Origin: Chloroflexota bacterium
Lineage (GTDB): Bacteria; Chloroflexota; Anaerolineae; JACRMK01
Direction of reading: 5' to 3'
DNA length: 11,019 nucleotides
Assembly: GCA_016200765.1 (NCBI GenBank)
Contig: JACQEC010000131.1
Location: forward strand, 1 to 11,019
A model generated the notes under the pieces. It ran no database searches. It was not told the origin of the DNA and saw only the letters and a program-made list of their open reading frames with translations. Of the stretch, positions 1-7,290 are shown in pieces. The translations under genes were made by a program, and so were the position numbers. Position 1 is the stretch's first letter; each line of letters starts with the position of its first letter.

Positions 1-948
<948 letters not shown>

Positions 949-957
949 AAAACCTCC
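949..957 (-). promoter_or_regulatory. Shine-Dalgarno deciding the GTG start of selB
   Basis: On the minus strand GGAGG (957-953) stands four bases before GTG (948-946). The protein begins MRVIGTAGHVDHGKS, exactly where SelB proteins begin, so the GTG is the start despite the absence of ATG. Confidence 0.75.
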
Positions 958-1010
958 AATGCCGACATAGGCGCGTTGGCGGCACGTATGAACGCGCCGA
1001 CGCGCCCGCC

Positions 1011-2123
1011 TTACAGGCCGCGTTTCTTTCCGATAACGCTGGCTTCAAGTTCTTGCTGGACGCGGGCGATTTCCAACACCTGCCGCTTGCTCTGCTCGGC
1101 CCAGGCCTCGCGCAGGGCGGCCCAGCGCTGGGCGTGCTCGCCGTCCACCTGCTCGAGGGCCTCAATCCGCGCGGTGAGCGCGTCCGTGAGCTCGCGCTGT
1201 TGCTTGCGATACAACTCAAAGGTCGTCAGGTATTGCTCCCAATTCTTATCATACTCCGAACGCCACTCGGCCAGTATCTCATGGGTGCGCTGTTCGCGCA
1301 ATTCCAGCAGATGACTGACCTGCGCTTGTTCGCCGCGTATTTCCTCATCTAGCCCTTCGAGATGCGCCAATGCTTGCCGCACTTGATTGTACGCCTCACG
1401 CAGGGGAGGAAGGTCTGACAGGCTTTCGTCAACCTTTTTGCGGTGCTCAAGGATTTCGCGCGCCCACTGGGAGAGTTGCTGTCGTTGCTCTTCCTCGGCG
1501 CGGAGGATTTGCTCGCTCATCGTTGCATGAACGGTTTTGATGCGGTCTTCAATCTGCTTGAGTTCGGCGATTTGCGCCGTGATGCGGTCGCCCCACGTGT
1601 CCAGATATTGGGCGCGGGCGGCCTGCTCCGCCAGCGCCGCGGCCAGTTGTTCCAGTTTGGCCTGAATGGGCGGGAACAGATCGTTCAGGCGGCGATCCTC
1701 AATCGTATAGGTATCCAGCCGACGCTCAATGCCCGGCAGCGATTCGAGCTGAACGCTCAGTTCGTGAATCAGGCGGCCATCGCGCTCGCGCTCGGCGACG
1801 CGCATCTGCGTGAGTTGTGCCAGCGCCGTGGTCAGTTCATGCTCGAACCTCGGCAACAGGGCGCTCGTTTCGGTGCGGATTTGCGCCATCGCGCTTTCGA
1901 GTTGATCAAAGCGATAGAGGGTGCTTTGCGTCTTGGTGAGGCGCGCCTCCAACTCTTCCAGCCGCCGTCCCTGATGGATGATCAGTTCCTTCTGACCGTC
2001 AATCTTCTCCTGAAGGTCGGCCACGAGCAGTTTATCTTTACGATGCTCGGCGTCGAGCCAGTGCAACATTTGCACAGCCTGGGTCAGGTCTAGTTTTTGT
2101 CCCGTCTGGGGCGCGTCAATCAT
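1011..2123 (-). CDS. Coiled-coil protein of unknown function
   Basis: This 370-residue protein is almost entirely charged heptad-type helix, rich in Glu, Gln, Arg, Leu and Ala. It has no signal peptide, membrane segment or catalytic motif that I can recognise. Residues about 30-80 (LQEKIDGQKELIIHQGRRLE and onward) and about 180-360 read as long coiled coils, like the arms of SMC-type or tropomyosin-like proteins but without ATPase heads. It starts at ATG 2123 with only a weak upstream AGG. It lies 56 bp downstream of the YkuD gene and 62 bp upstream of selB on the same strand, so co-transcription is plausible. A structural or cell-envelope scaffolding role would be a guess. It could equally be a cytoplasmic protein unrelated to its neighbours. 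I do not recognise a named family. Confidence 0.8.
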   Translation of the reverse strand: MIDAPQTGQKLDLTQAVQMLHWLDAEHRKDKLLVADLQEKIDGQKELIIHQGRRLEELEARLTKTQSTLYRFDQLESAMAQIRTETSALLPRFEHELTTALAQLTQMRVAERERDGRLIHELSVQLESLPGIERRLDTYTIEDRRLNDLFPPIQAKLEQLAAALAEQAARAQYLDTWGDRITAQIAELKQIEDRIKTVHATMSEQILRAEEEQRQQLSQWAREILEHRKKVDESLSDLPPLREAYNQVRQALAHLEGLDEEIRGEQAQVSHLLELREQRTHEILAEWRSEYDKNWEQYLTTFELYRKQQRELTDALTARIEALEQVDGEHAQRWAALREAWAEQSKRQVLEIARVQQELEASVIGKKRGL

Positions 2124-2179
2124 AGTCAGAGCCTAAGGTATATCAGCGAGCAAGCCGGAGGTGTGCGCGCGCGGCGCCG

Positions 2180-3712
2180 CTAATAATGGATGTTGACCGG
2201 TGTGCCGATTTCCGCCCAATTGTAGATGAGGCGGGCCGCGCTGGTATCAAGGATGACACAGCCGAACGAAACGCGGCGGCCCAGATAGCCCGACCAGAGC
2301 GTCTGCCCATTGCTAAGGATCGGCAGGGCATGGATGCCGTTTTCGGACGTGCCCGCCCAGTAGATGCCCAGCCAGTTCGGCATCCACAAATTCCAGAAGA
2401 CGGAATAGGCGTTGGGGATTTTATCCAGCACCTGATATTGACCCGGCTGGGTTGGGCGAGCGGGTTCGCCGGTCGAGGTGACAAAATCATAGATCAGTTG
2501 CTGTCCCTGATAGGCGCGGAAACGCTGGGTCGCCAGATTGATGTCTATCCATTTGTCGCCCGTTGCGGCAGGCGGCGCGGTGGGTGTGGGCGGGGCGAGC
2601 GCCGCTTTCGCCTGCGCCCATTCACCGCGCGCCTCGACTCCGTTCGCGTCAATATCTATGGCGGCCTGAAACGCCTTCAGCGCGCCGGCAAGGTCTTTGT
2701 TCTGTTTGAGCGCAAGCCCTTGCTCGTAGGTAGCGCGGTAGAGCAAATCGCGCGTGTCCAGATAGCCCGCGTAGGCCGCATAAACTTTACGAAGGCTCTG
2801 AATCGCGCTCACCCAATCACGCTGGAGATAAAAATTCCGACCGGCGAGGTAGGCGACTAGCGCCTCGCGCTCGGCGATCACCTGCGGCTCGCCCGGCTGT
2901 GCTTCCAGGGCCTTGTCAAACTTGGCGAGCGCGCGTTCCGGCTCGTCCTGATCCAGATAGGCCACGCCCTGATAGAAATAGGCGGCCATCAACTTCTGCT
3001 TCAGTTCCGGGTCGTCCGGGCGGAACGCGAGCGCCTGCGCCGCCAGTCCCCGACTGGATCGGGGACTGGCGCGCTCCCAGTCCTCGTCTGCCCAGACGGT
3101 ATCCAGATCGCGCAAGATTGCTTCGGCGCGCTCGGCATCGGTGAGCGTCGGACGCGCCGGTATGACGATCTCCGGCGCAACCGGCGGCTCTACGGCGGGT
3201 GCGTCCGACGCCGCGTCCGCGCTCGTCTCCACCGCGGCGGCCAGTACAACCGGCGGCTGGAACTCCTGATTGGCCGTCTCGTCCCAGCCCGCCAGCGCGG
3301 CCAGGCCTAGCAATAAGACCGCTCCCAGCAAGATCAATTGGAGAAACGGCTCTGCGCCGCCCGGCCATGGCGCAGAGAACGGCGGTCGCGCGGCAGTCGG
3401 GCGAATGGGGTCAGGGGCAGGCGCGGCGGCTGAACGGTGGGTCAACCGCCTGCGCGCGCGGCGGATGCCTGCGCGCGCCGCTGGGTTATGCTGATCGAGC
3501 GTGAGCACACGCGCAAAAAGGCGCAGGGACTCTTGCGGATCATCACTGGTTCTCGCAAGCCACAAGAGGCTTTCAAGGTGAGCGGGGTCTGCGGCGGCGG
3601 CCTTCCGCAAAGCCGAGAGCGCGTCACTGCGTCTCCCCGCTTTGAGAGCGCGCTGCCCGATGGCGAGCCAGCGCTGTGCAGGCCCCGGCGTCGGGAGTGT
3701 TGAAGCGCCCAT
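2180..3712 (-). CDS. Membrane TPR protein with C-terminal L,D-transpeptidase (YkuD) domain
   Basis: YkuD domains are cysteine transpeptidases that make or edit peptidoglycan cross-links, or anchor proteins to it, outside the membrane. In this 510-residue protein, residues 12-90 form TPR-like helices and 122-143 a single membrane segment (FLQLILLGAVLLLGLAALAGW). Residues 144-200 are an Ala/Pro/Val-rich stretch, about 203-375 more TPR helices (GVAYLDQDEPERALAKFDKA is one), and 376-386 a PTPTAPPAAT linker. The YkuD domain spans about 387-510. Its catalytic signature is H461 in NGIHALPI and C485 in RRVSFGCVIL, the S-[HF]-G-C form of the active site. The layout suggests an N-terminal cytoplasmic TPR part and an extracytoplasmic enzyme. 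The ATG at 3712 has no Shine-Dalgarno and sits about 8 bases after the predicted transcription start, so it may be near-leaderless. A perfect palindrome interrupts a TPR helix at residues 214-224. Confidence 0.88.
   Translation of the reverse strand: MGASTLPTPGPAQRWLAIGQRALKAGRRSDALSALRKAAAADPAHLESLLWLARTSDDPQESLRLFARVLTLDQHNPAARAGIRRARRRLTHRSAAAPAPDPIRPTAARPPFSAPWPGGAEPFLQLILLGAVLLLGLAALAGWDETANQEFQPPVVLAAAVETSADAASDAPAVEPPVAPEIVIPARPTLTDAERAEAILRDLDTVWADEDWERASPRSSRGLAAQALAFRPDDPELKQKLMAAYFYQGVAYLDQDEPERALAKFDKALEAQPGEPQVIAEREALVAYLAGRNFYLQRDWVSAIQSLRKVYAAYAGYLDTRDLLYRATYEQGLALKQNKDLAGALKAFQAAIDIDANGVEARGEWAQAKAALAPPTPTAPPAATGDKWIDINLATQRFRAYQGQQLIYDFVTSTGEPARPTQPGQYQVLDKIPNAYSVFWNLWMPNWLGIYWAGTSENGIHALPILSNGQTLWSGYLGRRVSFGCVILDTSAARLIYNWAEIGTPVNIHY
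3041..3071. repeat. Perfect 11-bp inverted repeat inside the TPR/YkuD gene
   Basis: cgccagtcccc (3041-3051) and ggggactggcg (3061-3071) pair perfectly around the 9-base loop gactggatc. On the protein it encodes R214-A224 (RASPRSSRGLA). This breaks the expected TPR pattern, in which DEDWERA would run straight into AAQALAFRPDDPEL. It looks like a small palindromic element inserted in frame, though chance or RNA structure selection is possible. Confidence 0.6.
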
Positions 3713-3726
3713 AGGTCGTTGCGGGC

Positions 3727-3755
3727 ATTATAGCACCATCAAAGAAGCGCGACAA
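3727..3755 (-). promoter_or_regulatory. Sigma70-like promoter for the minus-strand TPR/YkuD gene
   Basis: Reading the minus strand, TTGTCG (3755-3750) is followed after 17 bp by a consensus TATAAT (3732-3727), preceded by TG one base upstream (an extended -10). The predicted start, about 3720, is only some 8 bases before the ATG at 3712, which matches the missing Shine-Dalgarno. Confidence 0.6.
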
Positions 3756-3759
3756 CAAC

Positions 3760-3788
3760 TTGACGCCCTGCGCTCTATCAAGTATCCT
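3760..3788 (+). promoter_or_regulatory. Sigma70-like promoter for the R2-like oxidase gene
   Basis: TTGACG (3760-3765), a 17-bp spacer, then TATCCT (3783-3788). Transcription would begin near 3795, leaving a leader of about 27 bases with AGGGAG (3811-3816) five bases before the ATG at 3822. Its -35 box lies five bases from the -35 box of the divergent promoter. Confidence 0.55.
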
Positions 3789-3821
3789 GTGTTGCAATAA
3801 TCATCCGCCGAGGGAGACTAC

Positions 3822-4775
3822 ATGAGCAACCACCAGAGCTATCAGGGGCAAACCATCGAGGCCGTCGTTCAGACCATTGACGATGGATTGGAACGTCTGC
3901 CGACCTACATGGACCTCTACTTCCGCTGGGAGCGCCAGCAGTGGAAGGTGCAGGACCTGGACTTCACGGTGGACAAAGCGCAATGGCTGGCGGAGATGCC
4001 CGACCTGATGCGCCAGAGCCGCATGGCCGGCTACAACGGCTTCTACGCGGGCGAGATCGCCGTCACCGACACGCTCACCCCCTACATCGCCGCGATGCCG
4101 CGCCTCGACCAGCGCGTCTTTCTGACCACGCAGGTAGCCGACGAGGCGCGCCACGTCGTCTTCTTCGACCGCTGGTTCCGCGAGGTGCTGGGCAAAGACG
4201 CGGCCGTGGTCGGCGACCAGATGGCGAAGGCGTCCGAGTTTATGGGATCGTATTACAACTTCATCTTCTACAAACTCCTGCCCGAGGTGGCCGACGGCCT
4301 GCGCCGCCATCCCAACGACATGAACCTGCTGGTGGAGGGCGTGACGCTCTACATGATTTTGATTGAGGGCGCGATGGCGCTGGCCGGGCAACAGCGCATG
4401 TTGCAGTTGTACAAGCAGATGGACATCTTCCCCGGCTTTCAGGAAGGCTTCACCGACGTCGCGCGCGACGAATCGCGCCACGTCTTGTTCGGCGTGCGCT
4501 TCCTCTACGACATGGTGCAGTCGGACAACAAATACGCCTACCGTATCGTTGACTTCATCAACCCGCTTCTGCCCGGCCTCTACGACTTTGGCCGCCCCTC
4601 GCCGGAGTTCATCCCCGGCATGTTGAAAACCGGTCAGGACCTCGACTGGACGCCGAAGTTCTACGCCAGCGCGCTGCGCCGCAAACTGCGCGCCATCGGC
4701 ATTCAGGCCAGCATCCCCGAGCCAACGCCCACGCCCATCCCGGCGGAACTGCAGGCGATGCTGGCGGCCAATTAG
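3822..4775 (+). CDS. R2-like diiron/Mn-Fe oxidase (R2lox-like)
   Basis: This is a ferritin-like four-helix protein of the ribonucleotide reductase R2 superfamily (317 residues). Visible metal ligands are E78 (GEIAVTD), E108 and H111 (DEARH), E182 (LIEGAMALAG), and E217 and H220 (DESRH). The position of the R2 radical tyrosine (ligand His +4) is F115, so this is not a classical class Ia R2. Two further residues fit R2-like ligand-binding oxidases: V81, three after the first Glu, and Y177, five before the third Glu. These are the positions of the Val-Tyr ether cross-link made by R2lox enzymes at a Mn/Fe or diiron centre. The helix spacing (E108 to E182 is 74) is longer than I recall for R2lox and closer to R2c, so the subfamily call is tentative. 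No R1 gene is nearby, and the Pro-rich C-terminus lacks an obvious R1-docking tail. The start is set by AGGGAG at 3811-3816. It appears monocistronic, with its own promoter and a hairpin 36 bp after the stop. Confidence 0.82.
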   Translation: MSNHQSYQGQTIEAVVQTIDDGLERLPTYMDLYFRWERQQWKVQDLDFTVDKAQWLAEMPDLMRQSRMAGYNGFYAGEIAVTDTLTPYIAAMPRLDQRVFLTTQVADEARHVVFFDRWFREVLGKDAAVVGDQMAKASEFMGSYYNFIFYKLLPEVADGLRRHPNDMNLLVEGVTLYMILIEGAMALAGQQRMLQLYKQMDIFPGFQEGFTDVARDESRHVLFGVRFLYDMVQSDNKYAYRIVDFINPLLPGLYDFGRPSPEFIPGMLKTGQDLDWTPKFYASALRRKLRAIGIQASIPEPTPTPIPAELQAMLAAN

Positions 4776-4810
4776 GCGGCGTCACCTCCCGCGATATACC
4801 GAGATACAGA

Positions 4811-4838
4811 CTTCCGAAGTCTTCAAAGACTTCGGAAG
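4811..4838. repeat. 13-bp perfect hairpin downstream of the R2-like gene
   Basis: cttccgaagtctt (4811-4823) and aagacttcggaag (4826-4838) are perfect complements separated by two bases. The realistic RNA form is an 11- or 12-bp stem with a small loop. No T-run follows (ccttgtgg), so it is not a textbook intrinsic terminator, although it is placed where one would be. I read it as a dispersed palindromic repeat that may also stop or protect the upstream transcript. Apart from this and a candidate promoter, I see nothing in 4776-4976. Confidence 0.6.
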
Positions 4839-4898
4839 CCTTGTGGCGGTCCCCGTTTGATAGATACGACCGGCGCATGGAATTGATACCCTTCTGCC

Positions 4899-4928
4899 TT
4901 GCCACACACCCCGCGATTGCGCTACACT
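4899..4928 (+). promoter_or_regulatory. Candidate promoter of the molybdoenzyme operon
   Basis: TTGCCA (4899-4904), 18 bp, then TACACT (4923-4928). Transcription would start near 4935, about 42 bases before the ATG at 4977. The boxes match consensus at 5/6 and 4/6. It is the best candidate I found in the gap, but weaker than the pair at 3727-3788. Confidence 0.4.
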
Positions 4929-4961
4929 TGCATCCAACCGCCAATTCGGGTTCACAGCCGC

Positions 4962-4968
4962 AGGGGAG
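4962..4968 (+). promoter_or_regulatory. Shine-Dalgarno deciding the start of the molybdoenzyme
   Basis: AGGGGAG lies eight bases before ATG 4977. An in-frame ATG at 4899 would add 26 residues ahead of the Tat signal and overlaps the predicted -35 box, so 4977 is preferred. Confidence 0.7.
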
Positions 4969-4976
4969 TCTTTTCC

Positions 4977-6113
4977 ATGACCGTTGATCGTCGTCACTTC
5001 TTGAAATTATTGGGCAGTAGTCTCCTGTTGTCGGCCTGCCGCACCGGCCCATTGCCGCTTCCCACGCCCGCGCCGACCGCGACGGCTGTTCCCACCGCCA
5101 CGGCTGTGCCGCCTACCGCCACGGCAACGGCGCTGCCGCCGACGCCTCTGCCCGGCACGCCGACGCTCACTCCCGCGCCGCCAACGCCGACGCCATCGCC
5201 CGTTCCGTCGCCGACGCCCATCGCGCTCGCCACGCGCATCACGCCGGTCGGCGAGTTTTACGTGCAGACCTATTCCGGCGAGCCTGACCCCAAAGCCGAT
5301 ACGTGGGCGATGCGGGTCGAGGGGCTGGTCAACAACCCGCTCACCCTTACGCTATCCGATATCAAGGCGCTTCCGTCAGCCGCCTTGATGCGCACGTTGG
5401 AGTGTATCGGCAACCCCGTCGGCGGCTCGCAGATTGGCAACGCGAACTGGAAGGGCGCGCTGTTCACGGCTCTGGCGGAAAAGGTTGGCCTGAAGCCGTC
5501 GGCTGCGTGGGTTGTCGTGCATGGCGAAGACCGCTACTTCACGAGCCTGCCGCTCGACGCAGTGATGAACGCCAACACCCTGCTGGCCTACGAGATGGGC
5601 GGCGAGGCGCTCCCGCGCGGCCACGGCTTCCCACTGCGCCTGCTCGTGCCCGGCCATTACGGGCAAAAACAGCCGAAGTGGATCACGCGCATGGAGTTCA
5701 CCGATCATGTCATCACCGGCACGTGGGAGGAGAAGGGCTGGTCGCAGGACGCGCTCATCGTCCCGAACGGGATCATTGACGCGCCCACCGAGAACCAGAA
5801 GTTGACCGGTCAAGTCGTGGTCATCCGCGGCACGGCCTTTGCGTCGCAAGCGGGCGTGGCCTCGGTCGAGGTCAGCACCGACCGGGGCAAGACGTGGAAT
5901 GCGGCGCAGATCAAGCGCGGGCCAAGCCCTTACGTCTGGACGATGTGGGCCTATCCTTGGCTGTTGCCCGCCAGCGGCAAAACGACATTGGTCGTCCGCG
6001 TTACCGCCGGTAACGGCGTCACGCAGGCGAAGATCGGCTCCGTGCTCGCCGACACATTCCCCAACGGCGCGGCGGATATGCATTCAGTCAACGTCGAGGT
6101 GAAGAACGCATGA
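4977..6113 (+). CDS. Tat-exported lipoprotein, sulfite-oxidase-family molybdopterin oxidoreductase
   Basis: Sulfite-oxidase-family enzymes use a pyranopterin-bound Mo with one Cys ligand to oxidise sulfite or reduce S/N-oxides. This 378-residue protein starts with DRRHFLKLLGSSLLLSAC. That is a twin-arginine signal with a lipobox ending in C21, so it is probably exported folded and lipid-anchored. Residues 28-82 are a Pro/Thr/Ala linker. The Mo-binding domain follows (about 88-270), with C143 in LECIGNPVGG as the likely Mo ligand, and RGHGFPLRLLVPGHYG and WITRME as typical family segments. Residues about 285-378 form the Ig-like Mo-co dimerisation domain (VEVSTDRGKTW), which MsrP/YedY lacks and true sulfite oxidases have. 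Its stop overlaps the start of the cytochrome gene by four bases (ATGA), indicating translational coupling and a likely electron partner. Whether it is a sulfite oxidase or acts on another substrate cannot be decided from sequence. Confidence 0.88.
   Translation: MTVDRRHFLKLLGSSLLLSACRTGPLPLPTPAPTATAVPTATAVPPTATATALPPTPLPGTPTLTPAPPTPTPSPVPSPTPIALATRITPVGEFYVQTYSGEPDPKADTWAMRVEGLVNNPLTLTLSDIKALPSAALMRTLECIGNPVGGSQIGNANWKGALFTALAEKVGLKPSAAWVVVHGEDRYFTSLPLDAVMNANTLLAYEMGGEALPRGHGFPLRLLVPGHYGQKQPKWITRMEFTDHVITGTWEEKGWSQDALIVPNGIIDAPTENQKLTGQVVVIRGTAFASQAGVASVEVSTDRGKTWNAAQIKRGPSPYVWTMWAYPWLLPASGKTTLVVRVTAGNGVTQAKIGSVLADTFPNGAADMHSVNVEVKNA
5058..5222 (+). repeat. Low-complexity Pro/Thr/Ala linker coding region
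   Basis: This encodes residues 28-82 of the molybdoenzyme, with short imperfect repeats such as PTATAVP used twice and PTPTPSPVPSPTP near the end. The DNA is built of near-repeated gccgacgcc/accgccacggc units. It is a flexible stalk between the lipid anchor and the catalytic domain. Confidence 0.7.
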
Positions 6114-6597
6114 GCAGACTTCGCGCGCTGGCCGCATGGACGTGGCGGCACCGCTGGCTGGCCGCCGGTCTGGCCGTGATCGTCGGGCTGGCCGGAGGCG
6201 GCGCGGGGTTGGCCGTTGGCCTGGCGCTGGAGGAAAACAATGAGTTCTGCTCATCGTGCCACACACAGCCCGAATACGATTTCTTCCAGCGCACGCTCAT
6301 CCCGAACCCGCACGACGTAAGCGACCTCGCCACCCGCCATGTCAAGCCCGTCAAAACAACGGTATCGCTGACGTGCATCAGTTGCCACGGCGGCGTGACG
6401 CTCACCGACCGGGTTGAAACAATCGCCAATCTGGGTATACTGGACTCCATCAAATTCGTCCGCAACTCAACTGCACAAGTTGTCATGCGGCGCACGCGGA
6501 AGCCGATGAGTTGAACAAGTTTATCTTGCGTGAGGTTGCCTTCCCGAAGTGCAATGAATGTCATAAGGTGCTCGGCGGCCCGCTCAACCTGAAGTAA
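6110..6597 (+). pseudogene. NapC/NirT-like membrane-anchored multiheme cytochrome c, frameshifted
   Basis: NapC/NirT proteins are quinol-oxidising or electron-relay cytochromes held to the membrane by one N-terminal helix. The ATG at 6110 overlaps the molybdoenzyme stop. Residues about 17-40 are a hydrophobic anchor. Haem motifs CSSCH (47-51) and CISCH (89-93) follow, with H68 and H77 as possible distal ligands. The frame then ends at TGA 6512-6514. In another frame (codons starting at positions congruent to 6472) two further motifs appear: CTSCH at 6472-6486 and CNECH at 6550-6564, ending KVLGGPLNLK and TAA at 6595-6597. A -1 shift (one missing base) somewhere about 6430-6470 would rejoin them as a four-haem protein of about 162 residues, short for the family. 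The last in-frame residues before the stop (RNSTAQVVMRRTRKPMS) have no cytochrome character. This could be a true mutation or a sequencing indel. As read, the product would be a two-haem fragment. Confidence 0.82.
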
Positions 6598-6609
6598 TGG
6601 AACCGCCTC

Positions 6610-7281
6610 GTGGAACGCATCACCGTCGTCATCCCGGCGCTGAATGAGGAGGAGTGTATTGGCCGCCTCGTCTCCGCCCTGCCGAGTTCGCTGGTGAGCG
6701 AGGTGATCGTCGTGGATAACGGCTCAACCGACCGCACGGCAGAGGTGGCGCGCGCCGCAGGCGCACGGGTTATCCAGCAAGGACAGCGGGGATACGGTAA
6801 CGCTTGCGCGGCGGGTGCGCAGGCCGCCAGCGGCGCGGTTCTCGTCTTTATGGATGCCGACCTTAGCGACGACCCGGCGGAACTACCACGCGTGGTGGCG
6901 CCCATCCTGAACGGGCAAGCCGATCTGGTGCTGGGCACGCGGACACATGTGGAAGCCGGAGCGCTCACGCCCCAGCAAGTCGCCGGAAACGCCGTCGCGC
7001 TGTTCCTGATCCGCCTGTTCCTGGGGGCGCGGCTGAACGACCTGCCCTCGTTCAAAGCGGTTCGCCGCGAGGCGCTGGATCGGCTGAATCTGCAGGAGCG
7101 CACCTATGGCTGGACGACCGAGTTGGTTGTGAAAGCCTTGCGCGCGCGCCTGCGCATCGTCGAGGTGCCGACCGCATACCGCAAGCGCGGCGGCGGCCGC
7201 TCGAAGGTCGCCGGAACCGTTCGCGGAACCGTGGGCGCCGGTTACGCGATCCTGAAGGTTGTGCTACGCTATGCTTTTTGA
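6610..7281 (+). CDS. Family 2 glycosyltransferase (dolichol-phosphate-mannosyltransferase-like)
   Basis: GT2 enzymes transfer a sugar from a nucleotide donor to a lipid carrier or other acceptor at the cytoplasmic face of the membrane. The 223-residue protein has the GT-A fold start ITVVIPALNEEECIGRLV, the donor-site VIVVDNGSTDRTAEVA (D36), and the metal-binding MDADLSDDPAELP (D82, D84). The later segments YGWTTELVVKALRA and VPTAYRKRGGGRSKV are typical of the DPM1/polyprenyl-phosphate group. It has no C-terminal multi-helix membrane domain, only a weakly hydrophobic end (GYAILKVVLRYAF). The only start codon after the in-frame stop at 6595 is GTG 6610, 12 bp after the cytochrome stop. A GT2 enzyme together with the DUF2064 protein two genes on is a recurring pair in bacteria. 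The sugar and acceptor are unknown. Confidence 0.85.
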   Translation: MERITVVIPALNEEECIGRLVSALPSSLVSEVIVVDNGSTDRTAEVARAAGARVIQQGQRGYGNACAAGAQAASGAVLVFMDADLSDDPAELPRVVAPILNGQADLVLGTRTHVEAGALTPQQVAGNAVALFLIRLFLGARLNDLPSFKAVRREALDRLNLQERTYGWTTELVVKALRARLRIVEVPTAYRKRGGGRSKVAGTVRGTVGAGYAILKVVLRYAF

Positions 7282-7290
7282 GGCCGAGCC

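Noticed and set aside
970..998. Inverted repeat ggcgcgtt/aacgcgcc upstream of selB as a terminator or SECIS-like element
   Set aside because: The 8-bp stem with a 13-base loop has no U-tract, does not follow a UGA, and is common by chance in such GC-rich DNA.
3801..4481. Minus-strand open frame of 226 codons opposite the R2-like gene
   Set aside because: The opposite strand encodes a complete diiron protein with all ligands, and this frame gives His/Val-rich sequence without recognisable motifs.
4899..4976. N-terminal extension of the molybdoenzyme from ATG 4899
   Set aside because: It would bury the Tat signal 26 residues inside the protein, lacks a Shine-Dalgarno, and overlaps the candidate -35 box.
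5376..6083. Minus-strand open frame of 235 codons opposite the molybdoenzyme (and 8657-9349 opposite the ATPase)
   Set aside because: Antisense shadows of conserved domains, with no start signals or family resemblance.
6448..6460. Programmed -1 frameshift site in the cytochrome gene
   Set aside because: AUC AAA UUC is not a good X XXY YYZ slippery heptamer, and no strong downstream stem was evident. A one-base deletion is simpler.
6512..6514. UGA ending the cytochrome frame as a selenocysteine codon
   Set aside because: Reading through gives no haem motif. The missing CxxCH motifs lie in another frame that is already open before this codon.
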